Positions 9,608-19,009 of a stretch of DNA of 40,584 bases are shown here, piece after piece (within the stretch, counting starts at the first letter, position 1; the number at the start of each line of letters is the position of its first letter). Made by a program: the position numbers and the translations under genes. Origin of the DNA: Kangiellaceae bacterium (GTDB taxonomy: Bacteria; Pseudomonadota; Gammaproteobacteria; Enterobacterales; Kangiellaceae); contig JADGFG010000014.1 of assembly GCA_016743995.1 (NCBI GenBank), positions 1-40,584 on the forward strand. The letters run 5' to 3'. A model generated the notes under the pieces. It saw nothing but the letters and a program-made list of their open reading frames with translations. It did no database searches and was not told the DNA's origin.

Positions 9608-10831
9608 TTAATTCTTTTTGCTCTTTACTTTACTGCCTTTCTTTTTAACTTTTTTCTTTTTACTACCAACCGCTTTACCTGAAGATTTTAATTTTTTTGG
9701 ACCTTTATAATGACCCTCCAGCTCTTTTATTTTTCGACGTTCAAATTTTTGTTTTAAGAATCGTTCAATACTGGACATCAGGTTATACTCTGGTGCACTA
9801 ATCAGGCTGATGGCCAGCCCAGAATGACCTGCTCTTCCGGTACGGCCAATACGATGGGTATAAATTTCACCGGTTCGTGGCATTTCAAAATTAATCACCA
9901 GATCCATTCCCTCAATATCGATCCCGCGAGCAGCAATGTCGGTTGCTACGATAATTTTTAATTCATGACGGCGTATTTTTCCCATCACATAGTTGCGTTG
10001 TTTCTGGTCACGGTCACCATGTAAAATACCAATGCTAATGTCATCCTGGTAATACAAAAGTCCGTATAGTCTGTCAACCTGCTGCTTTGAGTTGCAAAAG
10101 ATCAGGCAGTGTTGATGTTCTTCATTTTTTAGTAACCAGTTGACCAGTTTGACTTTATGCGCGTTGTCATCAGCAAAAATGATTTCCTGTTTAATTAAGC
10201 TGTGTTGATCGGATAGTTTGTTTAATGTAATCACTTCTGGATCAGTGAGTAATTCATTAGCCAGCCCCTTCAGGCTTTTGTTAGCCAGGGAGGCAGAATA
10301 AAGCTGAGTTTGTTGACGACGACTGCAATGTTGCACTATGGCCATAATTTCATTGCTAAACCCCATGTCGAGTAGTCGGTCGGCTTCATCCAGGATTAAA
10401 GTTTCAACTTCACCAAGGTCTAATAAGTCTCTGGCTAATAGCTCAGACAGACGACCCGGGGTAGCCACCAGAAAGTGAGGTGGATTGTGAATAATTTCTT
10501 CCTGTTTTTTTATATCGGTGCCACCGCCAATATGTCCAAACTTGAGAGAGGTAAGACGGCCAAGAAGTTTCGCTTGTTTTAACACTTGCTGAGCCAGCTC
10601 TCGAGTGGGAACAAGTACCAATACCAGAATTGAATGGGTGTCCTGGTCCAGCACGCGTTCAAAAGTGGGAAGCAGATAAGCGCAGGTTTTACCACTGCCT
10701 GTTTCGGCACTGACCAGCAGATCTCTGCCGTCAAGCGCTGGTTCAAAGGTTTGGCTCTGAACTTGTGTCGGGGTGGTAAAACCAGCATCGTTCAGGGCTG
10801 TAGCCAGTCTTTCATCGAGATCGTTAAACAC
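9608..10831 (-). CDS. srmB: DEAD-box ATP-dependent RNA helicase, SrmB-like
   Basis: A 407-residue helicase. In order it has the Q motif region (GFTTPTQVQSQ), Walker A AETGSGKT at 42-49, PTRELA, TPGR, the DEAD box at 148-151, motif III as SAS at 179-181, ARGIDIEGMD, and the closing HRIGRTGRAG. A lysine-rich tail (KKKKVKKKGSKVKSKKN) follows, as in RNA helicases that act in 50S ribosome assembly. Wording and length are closest to SrmB among the E. coli paralogues I can recall, but RhlE or other family members are possible. Motif III is normally SAT; serine replaces threonine here. The gene is followed by short A/T-rich sequence and is convergent with the receptor. Confidence 0.85.
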   Translation of the reverse strand: MFNDLDERLATALNDAGFTTPTQVQSQTFEPALDGRDLLVSAETGSGKTCAYLLPTFERVLDQDTHSILVLVLVPTRELAQQVLKQAKLLGRLTSLKFGHIGGGTDIKKQEEIIHNPPHFLVATPGRLSELLARDLLDLGEVETLILDEADRLLDMGFSNEIMAIVQHCSRRQQTQLYSASLANKSLKGLANELLTDPEVITLNKLSDQHSLIKQEIIFADDNAHKVKLVNWLLKNEEHQHCLIFCNSKQQVDRLYGLLYYQDDISIGILHGDRDQKQRNYVMGKIRRHELKIIVATDIAARGIDIEGMDLVINFEMPRTGEIYTHRIGRTGRAGHSGLAISLISAPEYNLMSSIERFLKQKFERRKIKELEGHYKGPKKLKSSGKAVGSKKKKVKKKGSKVKSKKN

Positions 10832-10930
10832 AGTAGGTCATCCGAGGGGAAAATTGGCGCTATTTTAGCAAACAATGACAGGTATTGTTGCTATTAAAAA
10901 TAAGAGAAGCTCTTTTTTTATCAATCATAG

Positions 10931-11356
10931 TTAGTTTAATGAAGATAAGGTGATCTTTATTTCTTTACGTACCTCTGTAATTGCATCGATCAGTCGGTCT
11001 GCATTTTTTCTTTTTTCTGGTAATTCTGACCAGGATTCTGCCCATACAGTCACTAACAGCTTAACTTTTTGTGTTACTCTGGGGGCGACAAGAGTACTAA
11101 GATCTTGTGCCAGACCCACTTTTACCCAGCCTGTTCTTGGGTTTCCTCTGATAATATCCTGATCATAATGAGCTGCATAAACGACTTGTTGAAATTCAGC
11201 CAGCACTTTCAGTATTTCAAAAGCAGCAGTTCTGACATTGTTGTTACTTTCGCTAACTTCCAGACGCCAGGTATTATAACTAAAGCCAACGATTGCAAAT
11301 ATAATACTGAATATTGCAGTGAAATAGTAGATTCTCAATTGTGAAGGGCGGTTCAT
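10931..11356 (-). CDS. Small single-pass membrane-anchored protein, unknown
   Basis: A 141-residue protein with one N-terminal transmembrane segment (YYFTAIFSIIFAIVGFSY, residues 10-27) and a mostly helical soluble part that probably faces the periplasm. The segment TAAFEILKVLAEFQQVVY could form a helix, and the rest is rich in polar residues with no cysteines. No domain recognised. It lies 99 bases upstream of the helicase on the same strand. Coding status is supported by the sensible membrane topology and by length, and by the absence of a better frame on the other strand. Confidence 0.6.
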   Translation of the reverse strand: MNRPSQLRIYYFTAIFSIIFAIVGFSYNTWRLEVSESNNNVRTAAFEILKVLAEFQQVVYAAHYDQDIIRGNPRTGWVKVGLAQDLSTLVAPRVTQKVKLLVTVWAESWSELPEKRKNADRLIDAITEVRKEIKITLSSLN

Positions 11357-11567
11357 GTGAGTACCTGTGTTAGTTTACGATTTAAATCAGAACGATGTAT
11401 TTATCAAGCTGTTGATTAATTATTATGGGTCACTTTTGTTCTGGTTGCTCGTCTGTTATGATGTCAGCTTACAAGTGTACGCTGAAATAAAGTTGATGCT
11501 GGTATTTGAATCTGGTTGAATTTTTAGCCCTGTTTGCCAGTCAGGCTTTATCTGGAGTAAGTTAGTT

Positions 11568-12203
11568 ATGCAACAAGTCTCTGCCTATAGTCAGAATGAA
11601 GAAATTGCCAATGCAATCACCCATGGTCTGGGGGTTTTGCTCAGTGTGGCAGGATTAACGTTGTTGGTGACCTACGCTGCTATTGCTCAGGAACCGTTAC
11701 GAATTATCAGTTTTTCTATTTATGGCGCCAGTCTGATATTACTTTTCCTGGCTTCAACTTTATATCATGGGATCAATCATGATAAATCCAGGCAATTGTT
11801 CAAATTACTGGATCATTGCGCTATTTATATTTTAATTGCCGGTACTTATACTCCTCTGATGTTAGTGACATTGCGAGAGAGTGTAGGACTGAATATGCTG
11901 ATGCTTATCTGGGGAGTCGCTATTGCCGGGGTTAGCTTTAAGCTCAAATTTGGTAACCGCTTCAAAGGGTTATCATTATTGACTTATATCGGTATGGGGT
12001 GGATGGCTCTGGCTGTTGCTCAGGAATTACAACAGCATCTGGCGTTTGAAGGTCTGGTTTTGCTCGGAACTGGTGGACTGGTGTATTCCCTGGGCGTTGT
12101 GTTCTATGTTCAAAAGAGAATTCCCTATAATCATGCAATATGGCACCTTTTTGTTTTAGGTGGAGCCATGTGTCATTTTTTTCTGATGCTGTTCTATGTG
12201 TAG
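11568..12203 (+). CDS. trhA: Hemolysin III / TrhA family membrane protein (PAQR superfamily)
   Basis: A 211-residue, seven-helix inner-membrane protein. It carries the family's conserved positions: NAITHG near residue 16, STLYHG at 63-68, LDHCAIYILIAGTYTP at 81-96, and the C-terminal HAIWHLFVLGGAMCHFF with His189, His193 and His203. These histidines and Asp82 match the metal site of the PAQR superfamily. TrhA (formerly YqfA) is linked to membrane energetics and fluidity balance in E. coli; the older hemolysin name is misleading. The gene stands alone. Confidence 0.9.
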   Translation: MQQVSAYSQNEEIANAITHGLGVLLSVAGLTLLVTYAAIAQEPLRIISFSIYGASLILLFLASTLYHGINHDKSRQLFKLLDHCAIYILIAGTYTPLMLVTLRESVGLNMLMLIWGVAIAGVSFKLKFGNRFKGLSLLTYIGMGWMALAVAQELQQHLAFEGLVLLGTGGLVYSLGVVFYVQKRIPYNHAIWHLFVLGGAMCHFFLMLFYV

Positions 12204-12513
12204 TGTTTGTTTATGCTCCTGCCTGTAGGAAGTCGTTTTCAACGATTGGCTAGCAACCCCGCTTGATCAAAAAGCAGCCTGTTTTACATAGAAGTATAGA
12301 ATTTGTAATTGTAATGGGCACCGCTTTACTGCAAAAAATGGCTGTGGATCCTATAATCCTGTTAGTTAATGACAGGTTTGTGGTTGATTTTAATCGGAAT
12401 GCAGCGGTATTCATCTGGTCATCAGCTACTTGTACTCTTTATTTTCAATATTAATTTCCGCTGGAATAACTGACCTGTTTTCCCCATAATACCGCCTTTC
12501 TGAACAGAGTAGG
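12204..12513. other. 310-base intergenic stretch, nothing assigned
   Basis: The region between trhA and sthA has no convincing gene. A small hairpin (TCGTT, three-base loop, AACGA, near 12232-12246) lies just after trhA and may help end its transcript, but it lacks a T run. The 63-codon frame at 12263-12454 has no ribosome site and no recognisable composition. Confidence 0.5.
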
Positions 12514-13914
12514 ATGAAAGAAATGAATGACGAATGTTACGATCTTGTGATTATTGGTACCGGACCTGCGGGTGAAAGTTCGGCAATGAATGCCAAAAAG
12601 CATGGATTATCAGTGGCATTGGTTGATGCTCGAAAAACGGTTGGGGGTAACTGCACTCACCAGGGCACTATTCCTTCCAAAACATTGCGCCACTCTGTTC
12701 ACTCTGTCATGAAATTTAATAAAAACCCATTGTTTCGTCATATCAGTGAACCTCGTCTGTTAACTTTTGAGCAGGTTAAGCAGTCGGCAGAAGACGTGAT
12801 CAATAAACAGGTCGCTATGAGAAGTCGTTTTTATAGTCGAAATGAAATTACTATTTATCATGGTTTTGCCAGCTTTAAAGACAGTAACAGAATTGTGGTT
12901 GATAATGGCGAAGATACGCCTGTTACTTTAAAGGCAAAAAAAGTGATTATTGCGACAGGTTCACGTCCTTATCGACCAACAGATGTTGATTTCAATCATG
13001 CAAGAGTTTTTGATTCCGATAAAATTCTAACTCTTAAAGATACCCCCAAAAGAGTGATTATTTATGGTGCTGGTGTGATTGGTTGTGAGTATGCTTCTAT
13101 TTTTAATGGGTTGGGGTGTAAGGTTGATCTGGTTAATCCTGGGGCAAAGTTATTAAGTTATATGGATGACGAAATTTCTGATGCACTGAGTTATCATTTG
13201 AGGAGTCTGGGTGTATTAATTCGTCATTGTGAAGCATTTAGTTCTCTTGAAACTTATTCAGATAAAGTCATGCTTAACCTTGAGAGTGGGAAAATTTTAA
13301 AGGCTGATATCTTTTTATGGGCCAATGGCAGAGCTGGAAATACTGAAAAGCTGAAACTGGATGTAATAGGGCTACAGGCGAATAGTCGAGGACAGCTGGA
13401 AGTCGATGAAAATTATCAAACCAGCGTTGCTGGTGTTTATGCTGTTGGAGACGTTATTGGTTTACCTGCATTGGCCAGTGCATCTTATGATCAGGGACGA
13501 TGTGCTTCGTCAAACATTGTTAATAAGGAATCTCCAGTCTTAATTGAAGATATTCCTACCGGTATTTACACCATTCCAGAAATTAGTTGTGTTGGAAAGA
13601 CTGAAACAGAACTTACCGCCAAAAAAGTTCCCTACGAAGTGGGCAAAGCCTACTTTAAAGATACTGCTCGCGCTCAGATAACGGGCGAAGATACTGGCGT
13701 CTTAAAATTACTATTTCATCGTGACACATTAGAGTTACTGGGGATTCATTGTTTTGGTGATCAGGCTGCGGAAATATTGCATATTGGACAGGCAATAATG
13801 GCTCAGACTGGTAGCGGTAATACGATAGAATATTTTGCAACCCATACGTTTAATTATCCAACCATGGCAGAAGCCTACCGGGTTGCTGCATTAAACGGAC
13901 TTAATCGGTTGTAG
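12514..13914 (+). CDS. sthA: Soluble pyridine nucleotide transhydrogenase SthA
   Basis: A 466-residue FAD enzyme that exchanges reducing equivalents between NADPH and NAD+. The FAD motif [12 protein letters not shown] is near residue 13. The active-site region [18 protein letters not shown] keeps only one of the two redox cysteines of dihydrolipoamide dehydrogenases, which is the SthA signature. The NAD-binding motif [11 protein letters not shown] follows, and the second FAD motif is VYAVGDVIG. Length equals the E. coli enzyme. Two in-frame ATGs (12514 and 12523) could serve; AGGATGA sits better for the second, the first gives the full 466 residues. The stop codon lies inside the first unit of a 15-base tandem repeat. 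Confidence 0.95.
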   Translation: MKEMNDECYDLVIIGTGPAGESSAMNAKKHGLSVALVDARKTVGGNCTHQGTIPSKTLRHSVHSVMKFNKNPLFRHISEPRLLTFEQVKQSAEDVINKQVAMRSRFYSRNEITIYHGFASFKDSNRIVVDNGEDTPVTLKAKKVIIATGSRPYRPTDVDFNHARVFDSDKILTLKDTPKRVIIYGAGVIGCEYASIFNGLGCKVDLVNPGAKLLSYMDDEISDALSYHLRSLGVLIRHCEAFSSLETYSDKVMLNLESGKILKADIFLWANGRAGNTEKLKLDVIGLQANSRGQLEVDENYQTSVAGVYAVGDVIGLPALASASYDQGRCASSNIVNKESPVLIEDIPTGIYTIPEISCVGKTETELTAKKVPYEVGKAYFKDTARAQITGEDTGVLKLLFHRDTLELLGIHCFGDQAAEILHIGQAIMAQTGSGNTIEYFATHTFNYPTMAEAYRVAALNGLNRL

Positions 13915-13980
13915 TAATAAGCTTGTAATCAATAAGTTCGTAATAAATCAGTTCGTAATAAATCAGTTCGTAATAAAAGG
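13907..13980 (+). repeat. 15-nt tandem repeat x 5 containing the sthA stop codon
   Basis: Units start at 13907 (14 nt), 13921, 13936, 13951 and 13966 (15 nt each). Two consecutive units are identical (GTTCGTAATAAATCA). The TAG stop of sthA is at positions 6-8 of the first unit, and each later unit has TAA at the same place, so the array looks like repeated copying of the gene's terminal codon region. Confidence 0.85.
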
Positions 13981-13988
13981 AATCAGGC

Positions 13989-14024
13989 GGATTGTTAGCA
14001 AAGTAAAAAACAGGCTAACAATCC
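13989..14024. terminator. Bidirectional terminator candidate between sthA and the RND operon
   Basis: GGATTGTTAGC (13989-13999) and GCTAACAATCC (14014-14024) form an 11-bp perfect stem with a 14-base A-rich loop. It lies between two convergent operons. Downstream sequence on both strands is fairly T-rich (CTTTATATTTT on the plus strand, CTTTTATT on the minus strand). Confidence 0.6.
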
Positions 14025-14030
14025 AGCAAG

Positions 14031-14058
14031 CTTTATATTTTAAGCTTTAAATTTTAAG
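14031..14058 (-). repeat. 14-nt repeat x 2 containing the pump gene stop codon
   Basis: On the minus strand CTTAAAATTTAAAG is followed directly by CTTAAAATATAAAG and then CTTG. The TAA stop of the RND pump gene is in the first unit. With two units this could be chance in A/T-rich DNA, but it follows the pattern of the other stop-anchored arrays. Confidence 0.4.
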
Positions 14059-17000
14059 TCTCAGCTTTCCCTTTTATGCGTTCCCGCATGTGCTGAATAA
14101 TAAAGTAATAGATTGGGATCAAAAGCGTACCAAAAATAGTTGCAGCAAGCATCCCTGAAAGTACCGTTAAACCAAGCGAAATACGACTGCCTGCACCAGC
14201 GCCTGAAGCAAAAACCAGAGGCAATACACCAAGAACAAATGAAAACGCAGTCATGAGTACCGCGCGAAACCTTAGTCTGGCAGCGTTAAATGCAGCATCG
14301 AAAATGCTTTCTCCCTCAGCTCTTCGTTCCATAGCAAATTCTACAATGAGAATTGCCGTTTTGGTCGACATCCCTATCAGTAACACCAGTCCCACTTGTG
14401 CGTAAATACTATTTGGCATTCCAATCAGAAATAAAGTTAACATGGAGCCGAATAATGCTAATGGGACCGCAGCTATAACCGAAATGGGAATAGTCCAGCT
14501 TTCATATTGTGCGACCAGAAACAGGTAAACAAACAGAATAGCCAGCCCCATTAAAATTGGAGCAACATCACCTGCCTGTATTTCCTGACGCGTTTGACCA
14601 GCCCAGTCAAAAATATATCCTGCTGGCAATTTAGAAGCCAGTTCAGTCATCGCTGCAATTGCTTCTCCACTGGAATATCCTGGAGCGGCCTGGCCATTAA
14701 TGCTGGCGCTACGATATAAATTAAAGTGGTTAATATTAGTGGGGCCAATAATTGGTTTTAGCGAAGCGATGGTACTTAAAGGGACCATATCGCCATTCTG
14801 ATTTCTGACATAATAATACCTGAGATCTGCCGGCTCTTTTCTAAACTCACTTTGTGCCTGGATCATCACTCGATAAGTACGACCAAACTGATTAAAGTCA
14901 TTAATGTAAAGAGAGCCTAGCTGGGCCTGCAAGGTTTGAAAAATATCACTGAGTAATACGCCCTGAGCTTTTACTTTGTTTCGATCAACATCGAGAAAAT
15001 ATTGTGGGACGTTTGCTCTGAAGGTACTGAAAGTTCGGCTGAGTACCGGGTCCTGGTTAGCGTCATAAATCATACCGTTCATTATTTGCGCTAAATTAGA
15101 TAAATCACGACCTTCGCTGTCTAACAGACGAAATTCAAATCCGGAACTATTTCCCAGGCCTGGAATAGGTGGAGGATTAAATACCATGACCTGTGCATCG
15201 GGCATGCTCCATAACTGCCCCATCAGCCTTGGGATAATTGCTCGTAACCCCAGTTCCGGATCAGTCCGCTCTTCCCAGTCTTTCAATATAATAATAGCCA
15301 GTCCGTTATTGGAACCCGGGCCACCTAATAAAGAGGTTCCTGCAACTGATATTACATCGGTGACGGCCGGATCCTTTAAGATAACGTCAGAGACATTTTC
15401 CATCACTTTGTCGCTACGGTGTACAGAAGCAGCATCGGGTAATTGAACATCAACAAACAGGTAGCCCTGATCTTCACCAGGAACAAAAGCGGTTGGTACT
15501 GATGATAATAACCAGCCGGTGACAGCGAACAGCCCTAAAGTTATTATTCCCAGTCGTCCTGATCGTTTAAGGAAAGCACCTATTATTCTGGTATAACCCC
15601 CGGTCATGCGTTCAATCGCATTTTCAACGGGTTTAAGCCAGCGGATTGGTTTCATCTGTTTTTCGCTGAGTAAAACACTACACAGCGCAGGACTTAAAGT
15701 TAAAGCATTAACGGATGATATCAGTACCGCAAATGAAATGGTGACAGAAAATTGCTTGTAAAGCTCACCGGTAATTCCGGGCATAAATCCTACCGGGACA
15801 AATACAGCCATCAGTACCAGTGTTGTCGCAATGATTGGACCGGTTACCTGTGTCATTGCTTTTTCAACGGCCTGTTTAACCGGGAGTTTTTCTACCCTGA
15901 GAATTCTTTCAACATTTTCAATAACAATGATGGCATCATCAACCACAATACCGATAGCCAGTACCAGCCCAAACAGAGTGATGGTGTTGATTGAGTAGCC
16001 CATCAGGTTCATGAAAATAAAGGTACCGATCAGAGAAACGGGAATAGCCAGTGTCGGGATTAGTGTCGCTCGCCAGTTTTGTAAAAAGATAAAGACAACA
16101 AAAATAACCAGAGCGACGGCTTGAAACAGGGTCACAATCACTTCATTAATGGAGCGATCGATAAACTCAGTTGTGTCAAAAGGAATGTCGTAGTGGAGAC
16201 CTTCAGGAAAGCTCTTTGAAAGTTCCTCCATTTTGTTTCTGACCAGTTCTGCAACCTCCGTTGCATTGGCGTCGGATAGCTGATAAATCACAACAAAAGC
16301 GGTGTCTTCATTGTTTCTTTTTGCATTAATATCGTAGCTTTCTGAAGCTAATTCAATTTTGGCGATATCATTCAGACGAACAAAGTTACCATCGGTGTTT
16401 GAGCGTAGGATGGTCTGGCCGAACTCTTCAGCTGTTTTCAAGCGTCCTCGGGCCTGAATAGAATATTCAAACTGCTGATTTTCTGGGGAGGGAGCCGCAC
16501 CAAACTTACCTGCAGCAACAATCATATTTTGTTCTTTCAGGGTATTTTGAACATCACTGATAGTCAGGCCCAGAGCAGACATTTTATCTGGCCGCAACCA
16601 GACCCGCATAGAATAGGTTTTTTCTCCCATGACTGAAGCGGCGCCGACACCTGGCAATCGTCCGAGAGGCTCAGTTAAATAATTGGTTGCATAATTACTT
16701 AAAAAGATATCGTCGATAGCTTCAGTAGAAGAGTAGATATTAATTCCCAGCAACATACTGCTGGATTGCTTTTTAACGGAAACCCCTTGCCTTTTAACTT
16801 CTTCTGGTAACGCGCTTTGAGCGAGTGAAACACGGTTTTGCACGTTAACCTGTGCCATATCAGAATCAGTGCCAACTTCGAAATAGACCGTAATAGAAGC
16901 AGCACCATTGTTGGATGACGTGGATTCTATATACATCATATGTTCAACGCCATTAACCTGTTCTTCAATAGGACGAATTACAGACTCTTCAACAACTTGA

Positions 17001-17164
17001 GCGCTAGCCCCGGGAAAGACGGTAGTAATGGTCACTTGTGGTGGGGTAATTTCCGGATACATATTGACCGGCAAAATACCCAGAGAAATAAGGCCACCCA
17101 GTGTAATAATAATAGAAATAACAAAGGCAAATTTAGGCCGATGAATAAAAGTTTTGCTAATCAT
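14054..17164 (-). CDS. RND multidrug efflux inner-membrane pump (AcrB/MexB type)
   Basis: A 1036-residue hydrophobe/amphiphile efflux-1 transporter that exchanges protons for drugs across the inner membrane. It has a first transmembrane helix at about 10-30, then a large periplasmic loop. The proton-relay aspartate pair is in GIVVDDAIIVIENVERI, and the second-half lysine is in GMSTKTAILIVEFAMERR. The family motif APPQ-like region reads PEITPPQVTITTVFPGASAQ near the N-terminus. Length is typical. It starts ten bases after the adaptor stop, so both are one operon; no TolC-type channel gene is in the window. Substrates cannot be read from sequence. Confidence 0.95.
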   Translation of the reverse strand: MISKTFIHRPKFAFVISIIITLGGLISLGILPVNMYPEITPPQVTITTVFPGASAQVVEESVIRPIEEQVNGVEHMMYIESTSSNNGAASITVYFEVGTDSDMAQVNVQNRVSLAQSALPEEVKRQGVSVKKQSSSMLLGINIYSSTEAIDDIFLSNYATNYLTEPLGRLPGVGAASVMGEKTYSMRVWLRPDKMSALGLTISDVQNTLKEQNMIVAAGKFGAAPSPENQQFEYSIQARGRLKTAEEFGQTILRSNTDGNFVRLNDIAKIELASESYDINAKRNNEDTAFVVIYQLSDANATEVAELVRNKMEELSKSFPEGLHYDIPFDTTEFIDRSINEVIVTLFQAVALVIFVVFIFLQNWRATLIPTLAIPVSLIGTFIFMNLMGYSINTITLFGLVLAIGIVVDDAIIVIENVERILRVEKLPVKQAVEKAMTQVTGPIIATTLVLMAVFVPVGFMPGITGELYKQFSVTISFAVLISSVNALTLSPALCSVLLSEKQMKPIRWLKPVENAIERMTGGYTRIIGAFLKRSGRLGIITLGLFAVTGWLLSSVPTAFVPGEDQGYLFVDVQLPDAASVHRSDKVMENVSDVILKDPAVTDVISVAGTSLLGGPGSNNGLAIIILKDWEERTDPELGLRAIIPRLMGQLWSMPDAQVMVFNPPPIPGLGNSSGFEFRLLDSEGRDLSNLAQIMNGMIYDANQDPVLSRTFSTFRANVPQYFLDVDRNKVKAQGVLLSDIFQTLQAQLGSLYINDFNQFGRTYRVMIQAQSEFRKEPADLRYYYVRNQNGDMVPLSTIASLKPIIGPTNINHFNLYRSASINGQAAPGYSSGEAIAAMTELASKLPAGYIFDWAGQTRQEIQAGDVAPILMGLAILFVYLFLVAQYESWTIPISVIAAVPLALFGSMLTLFLIGMPNSIYAQVGLVLLIGMSTKTAILIVEFAMERRAEGESIFDAAFNAARLRFRAVLMTAFSFVLGVLPLVFASGAGAGSRISLGLTVLSGMLAATIFGTLLIPIYYFIIQHMRERIKGKAET

Positions 17165-17174
17165 GGGCTATTCC

Positions 17175-18410
17175 TTATTTTTTCACTGTTTCTGGTGATG
17201 TTGATTTATTTTGTGTTTCAGATTCAGATGATATAGCTCCTGATATTTTATCAACTATTTTTGTTACTGGTTTTACTTCAACTCCCGGTCGTACCTTCTG
17301 AAGGCCTTCTATAATTATTTTTTCGCCAGATTTCAATCCGGACTCAACAGCCCACATTGCATTAATTCGACGCCCAAGTTTAACGATACGAGTCGCTACT
17401 TTGTTATCTTTGTTAATGACCAGAACAAATTTACCTTGTTGGTTTTCCTGAACCGCTACTTGTGGAATAAGTGACATTTTCTGTTTTTCACGACTTTCAG
17501 TAATGAGTGTGACAAATAAGCCTGGCAATACTAACCCATCAGGATTTGGAAAAGACGCTCTTAATCCAACCGTTCCAGTACTTTGGTCAATTTTTGTATC
17601 GGCAAAATTGATTCTGCCTCGCGGACCATAGAGCGTATTATTTGGAAGGCGTAAACTGATGTCAATTTGTACATCTTCTGGTCCCTTATTTTTGGGATGT
17701 TTTTGTAGATAGTCCAGGTATTTGTTTTCTTCCAGTTGAAAGTTAACATAAATGGGGTCGGTAACGGTTAGAGTCGCCAGTGAGTTACTTTGCGGCCCAA
17801 CAATATTACCAATATCATAGCTGACTTTACCAATTAGCCCAGAAAAAGGCGCTTTTATATCAGTGTAATTAAGATTAAGTTGCGCTTTTTCAAGCACGGC
17901 TTCAGCCGCTTGTACAGAGGCAGTACTTTGTGAAGCGGTAGTGATTAATTTATCCAGGTCAGATTGTGAGAGATAACCCTTAGCTGCAACCTCTTTACCT
18001 CGTTTTAAGTTTCTTGCTGCATTTTCGGCACCGACTTTATTGCTGGCCAGATCCGCTTTTGCCTGGTTGAGAGTGGCAATGTATTCTGTTGGATCAATTT
18101 TTATCAATAGTTGGTCTTTTTGCACCAGAGTGCCTTCTTTGAACTCTCGTTTTATGATTTCGCCTTCAACCCGGGCTCTCAAATCTGCTTGTAAAAATGG
18201 TTCAGTTCTAGCGACAAATTCGAGGTATCTGCCAATATTCTCTGAAGATACGATATAAACAGAGACTGCTGGCGCTATCTGGGGTCTGTCAGCGGGTTCT
18301 TTACCACATCCTGACATCATAATTGTCAGTACAGATGCTGCGAGAAACTTGATCAATGAGTGGCGGGTAAATACTCGAAACAGACGGTTTTTTCGAGATG
18401 GGGCTGTCAT
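17175..18410 (-). CDS. RND efflux periplasmic adaptor lipoprotein (AcrA/MexA type)
   Basis: A 411-residue membrane-fusion protein linking the pump to an outer-membrane channel. The lipobox LTIMMSGC puts the lipidated cysteine at residue 35, after basic residues and a hydrophobic stretch. The lipoyl/barrel-sandwich half starts at ARVEGEIIKREFKEGTLV, a coiled-coil hairpin spans roughly residues 105-170 (QAKADLASNKVGAENAARNL), and the other lipoyl half is KAPFSGLIGKVSYDIGNIVG. I chose the ATG at 18410 because AGGAG lies eight bases upstream and the lipobox then falls at the normal distance. An in-frame start at 18569 would add 53 atypical residues. Confidence 0.9.
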   Translation of the reverse strand: MTAPSRKNRLFRVFTRHSLIKFLAASVLTIMMSGCGKEPADRPQIAPAVSVYIVSSENIGRYLEFVARTEPFLQADLRARVEGEIIKREFKEGTLVQKDQLLIKIDPTEYIATLNQAKADLASNKVGAENAARNLKRGKEVAAKGYLSQSDLDKLITTASQSTASVQAAEAVLEKAQLNLNYTDIKAPFSGLIGKVSYDIGNIVGPQSNSLATLTVTDPIYVNFQLEENKYLDYLQKHPKNKGPEDVQIDISLRLPNNTLYGPRGRINFADTKIDQSTGTVGLRASFPNPDGLVLPGLFVTLITESREKQKMSLIPQVAVQENQQGKFVLVINKDNKVATRIVKLGRRINAMWAVESGLKSGEKIIIEGLQKVRPGVEVKPVTKIVDKISGAISSESETQNKSTSPETVKK

Positions 18411-18653
18411 AGGGAGAACTCCTGATTTTATCATTATAGGTTCAATTCCACGGAATGTACTCAATACCACGAATTTCGTTTCTGGATTGATTTGCTGCCC
18501 AGTGTATTCGCTCATTGGTGATGTGTAAAGCCTCTGAGCGAGAGCGAGCATGAGGGAATGCGTTAACAATTTATGGATAAAAGGTTATTTGGCAAACTAT
18601 TGGTATATCCAGGACTATTTATTGAATTTTATGAGTGGACAGGTTTTATCTAA

Positions 18654-18679
18654 TGTTAACGGTATTTTTATCGGTAACA
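18654..18679. promoter_or_regulatory. Imperfect palindrome, possible operator
   Basis: TGTTAACG and CGGTAACA are inverted arms (one mismatch in eight) separated by ten bases. The spacing is typical of dimeric repressor sites. It lies 244 bases upstream of the adaptor start, with no regulator gene adjacent, so its target is unproven. Confidence 0.25.
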
Positions 18680-18952
18680 ATTAAAGTTATGTGAGTTTAA
18701 CTTTGTCACATCCCCTGGTTTTAGTATTCATTTTCTGAATGTAAAGTAGATTTATGAGGACTGGATTCAGTAAAAGCTGGAACGTTTATTGTATGTTTGT
18801 TGAAGAGGGTCACTGTTTTAACTGGAAAGTATCACAAAGGTGATATGAGACTGGCTAAAATAGTGATGTTATTTTGCAACAGAAAGGGTTCAGGGGCAAC
18901 ACAAAGCATTCGGTATTTATAATGTGTCCCAGTTAAGTGAATCTGCTTTCAA

Positions 18953-18987
18953 GAATTTTAAAGCCGACGAGTTCAGCTTTAAAATTC
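18953..18987. promoter_or_regulatory. 12-bp perfect inverted repeat before the glycosyltransferase
   Basis: GAATTTTAAAGC (18953-18964) pairs perfectly with GCTTTAAAATTC (18976-18987) around an 11-base loop. It ends 22 bases before the TTG start of the glycosyltransferase. As RNA it would be a leader hairpin near the ribosome site; as DNA it could be an operator. There is no T run, so a terminator is less likely. Confidence 0.45.
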
Positions 18988-19009
18988 GTATTTTGACGGG
19001 CAAATCCAG

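Larger units (their letters stand above)
18411..19009. other. 600-base divergent intergenic region upstream of the efflux operon and glycosyltransferase
   Basis: No gene is convincing here. It should hold the efflux operon promoter on the minus strand and the glycosyltransferase promoter on the plus strand. Two dyad-symmetric elements are listed separately (18654-18679 and 18953-18987). Otherwise the DNA is A/T-rich and without clear signals. Confidence 0.5.

Noticed and set aside
12263-12454. 63-codon frame between trhA and sthA
   Set aside because: It has no ribosome site, starts with a non-ATG codon, has no recognisable composition, and sits in otherwise featureless intergenic DNA.
17175-18569. 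Longer adaptor protein beginning at 18569
   Set aside because: The additional 53 residues precede the lipobox and would prevent normal lipoprotein export; the ATG at 18410 has a proper ribosome site.
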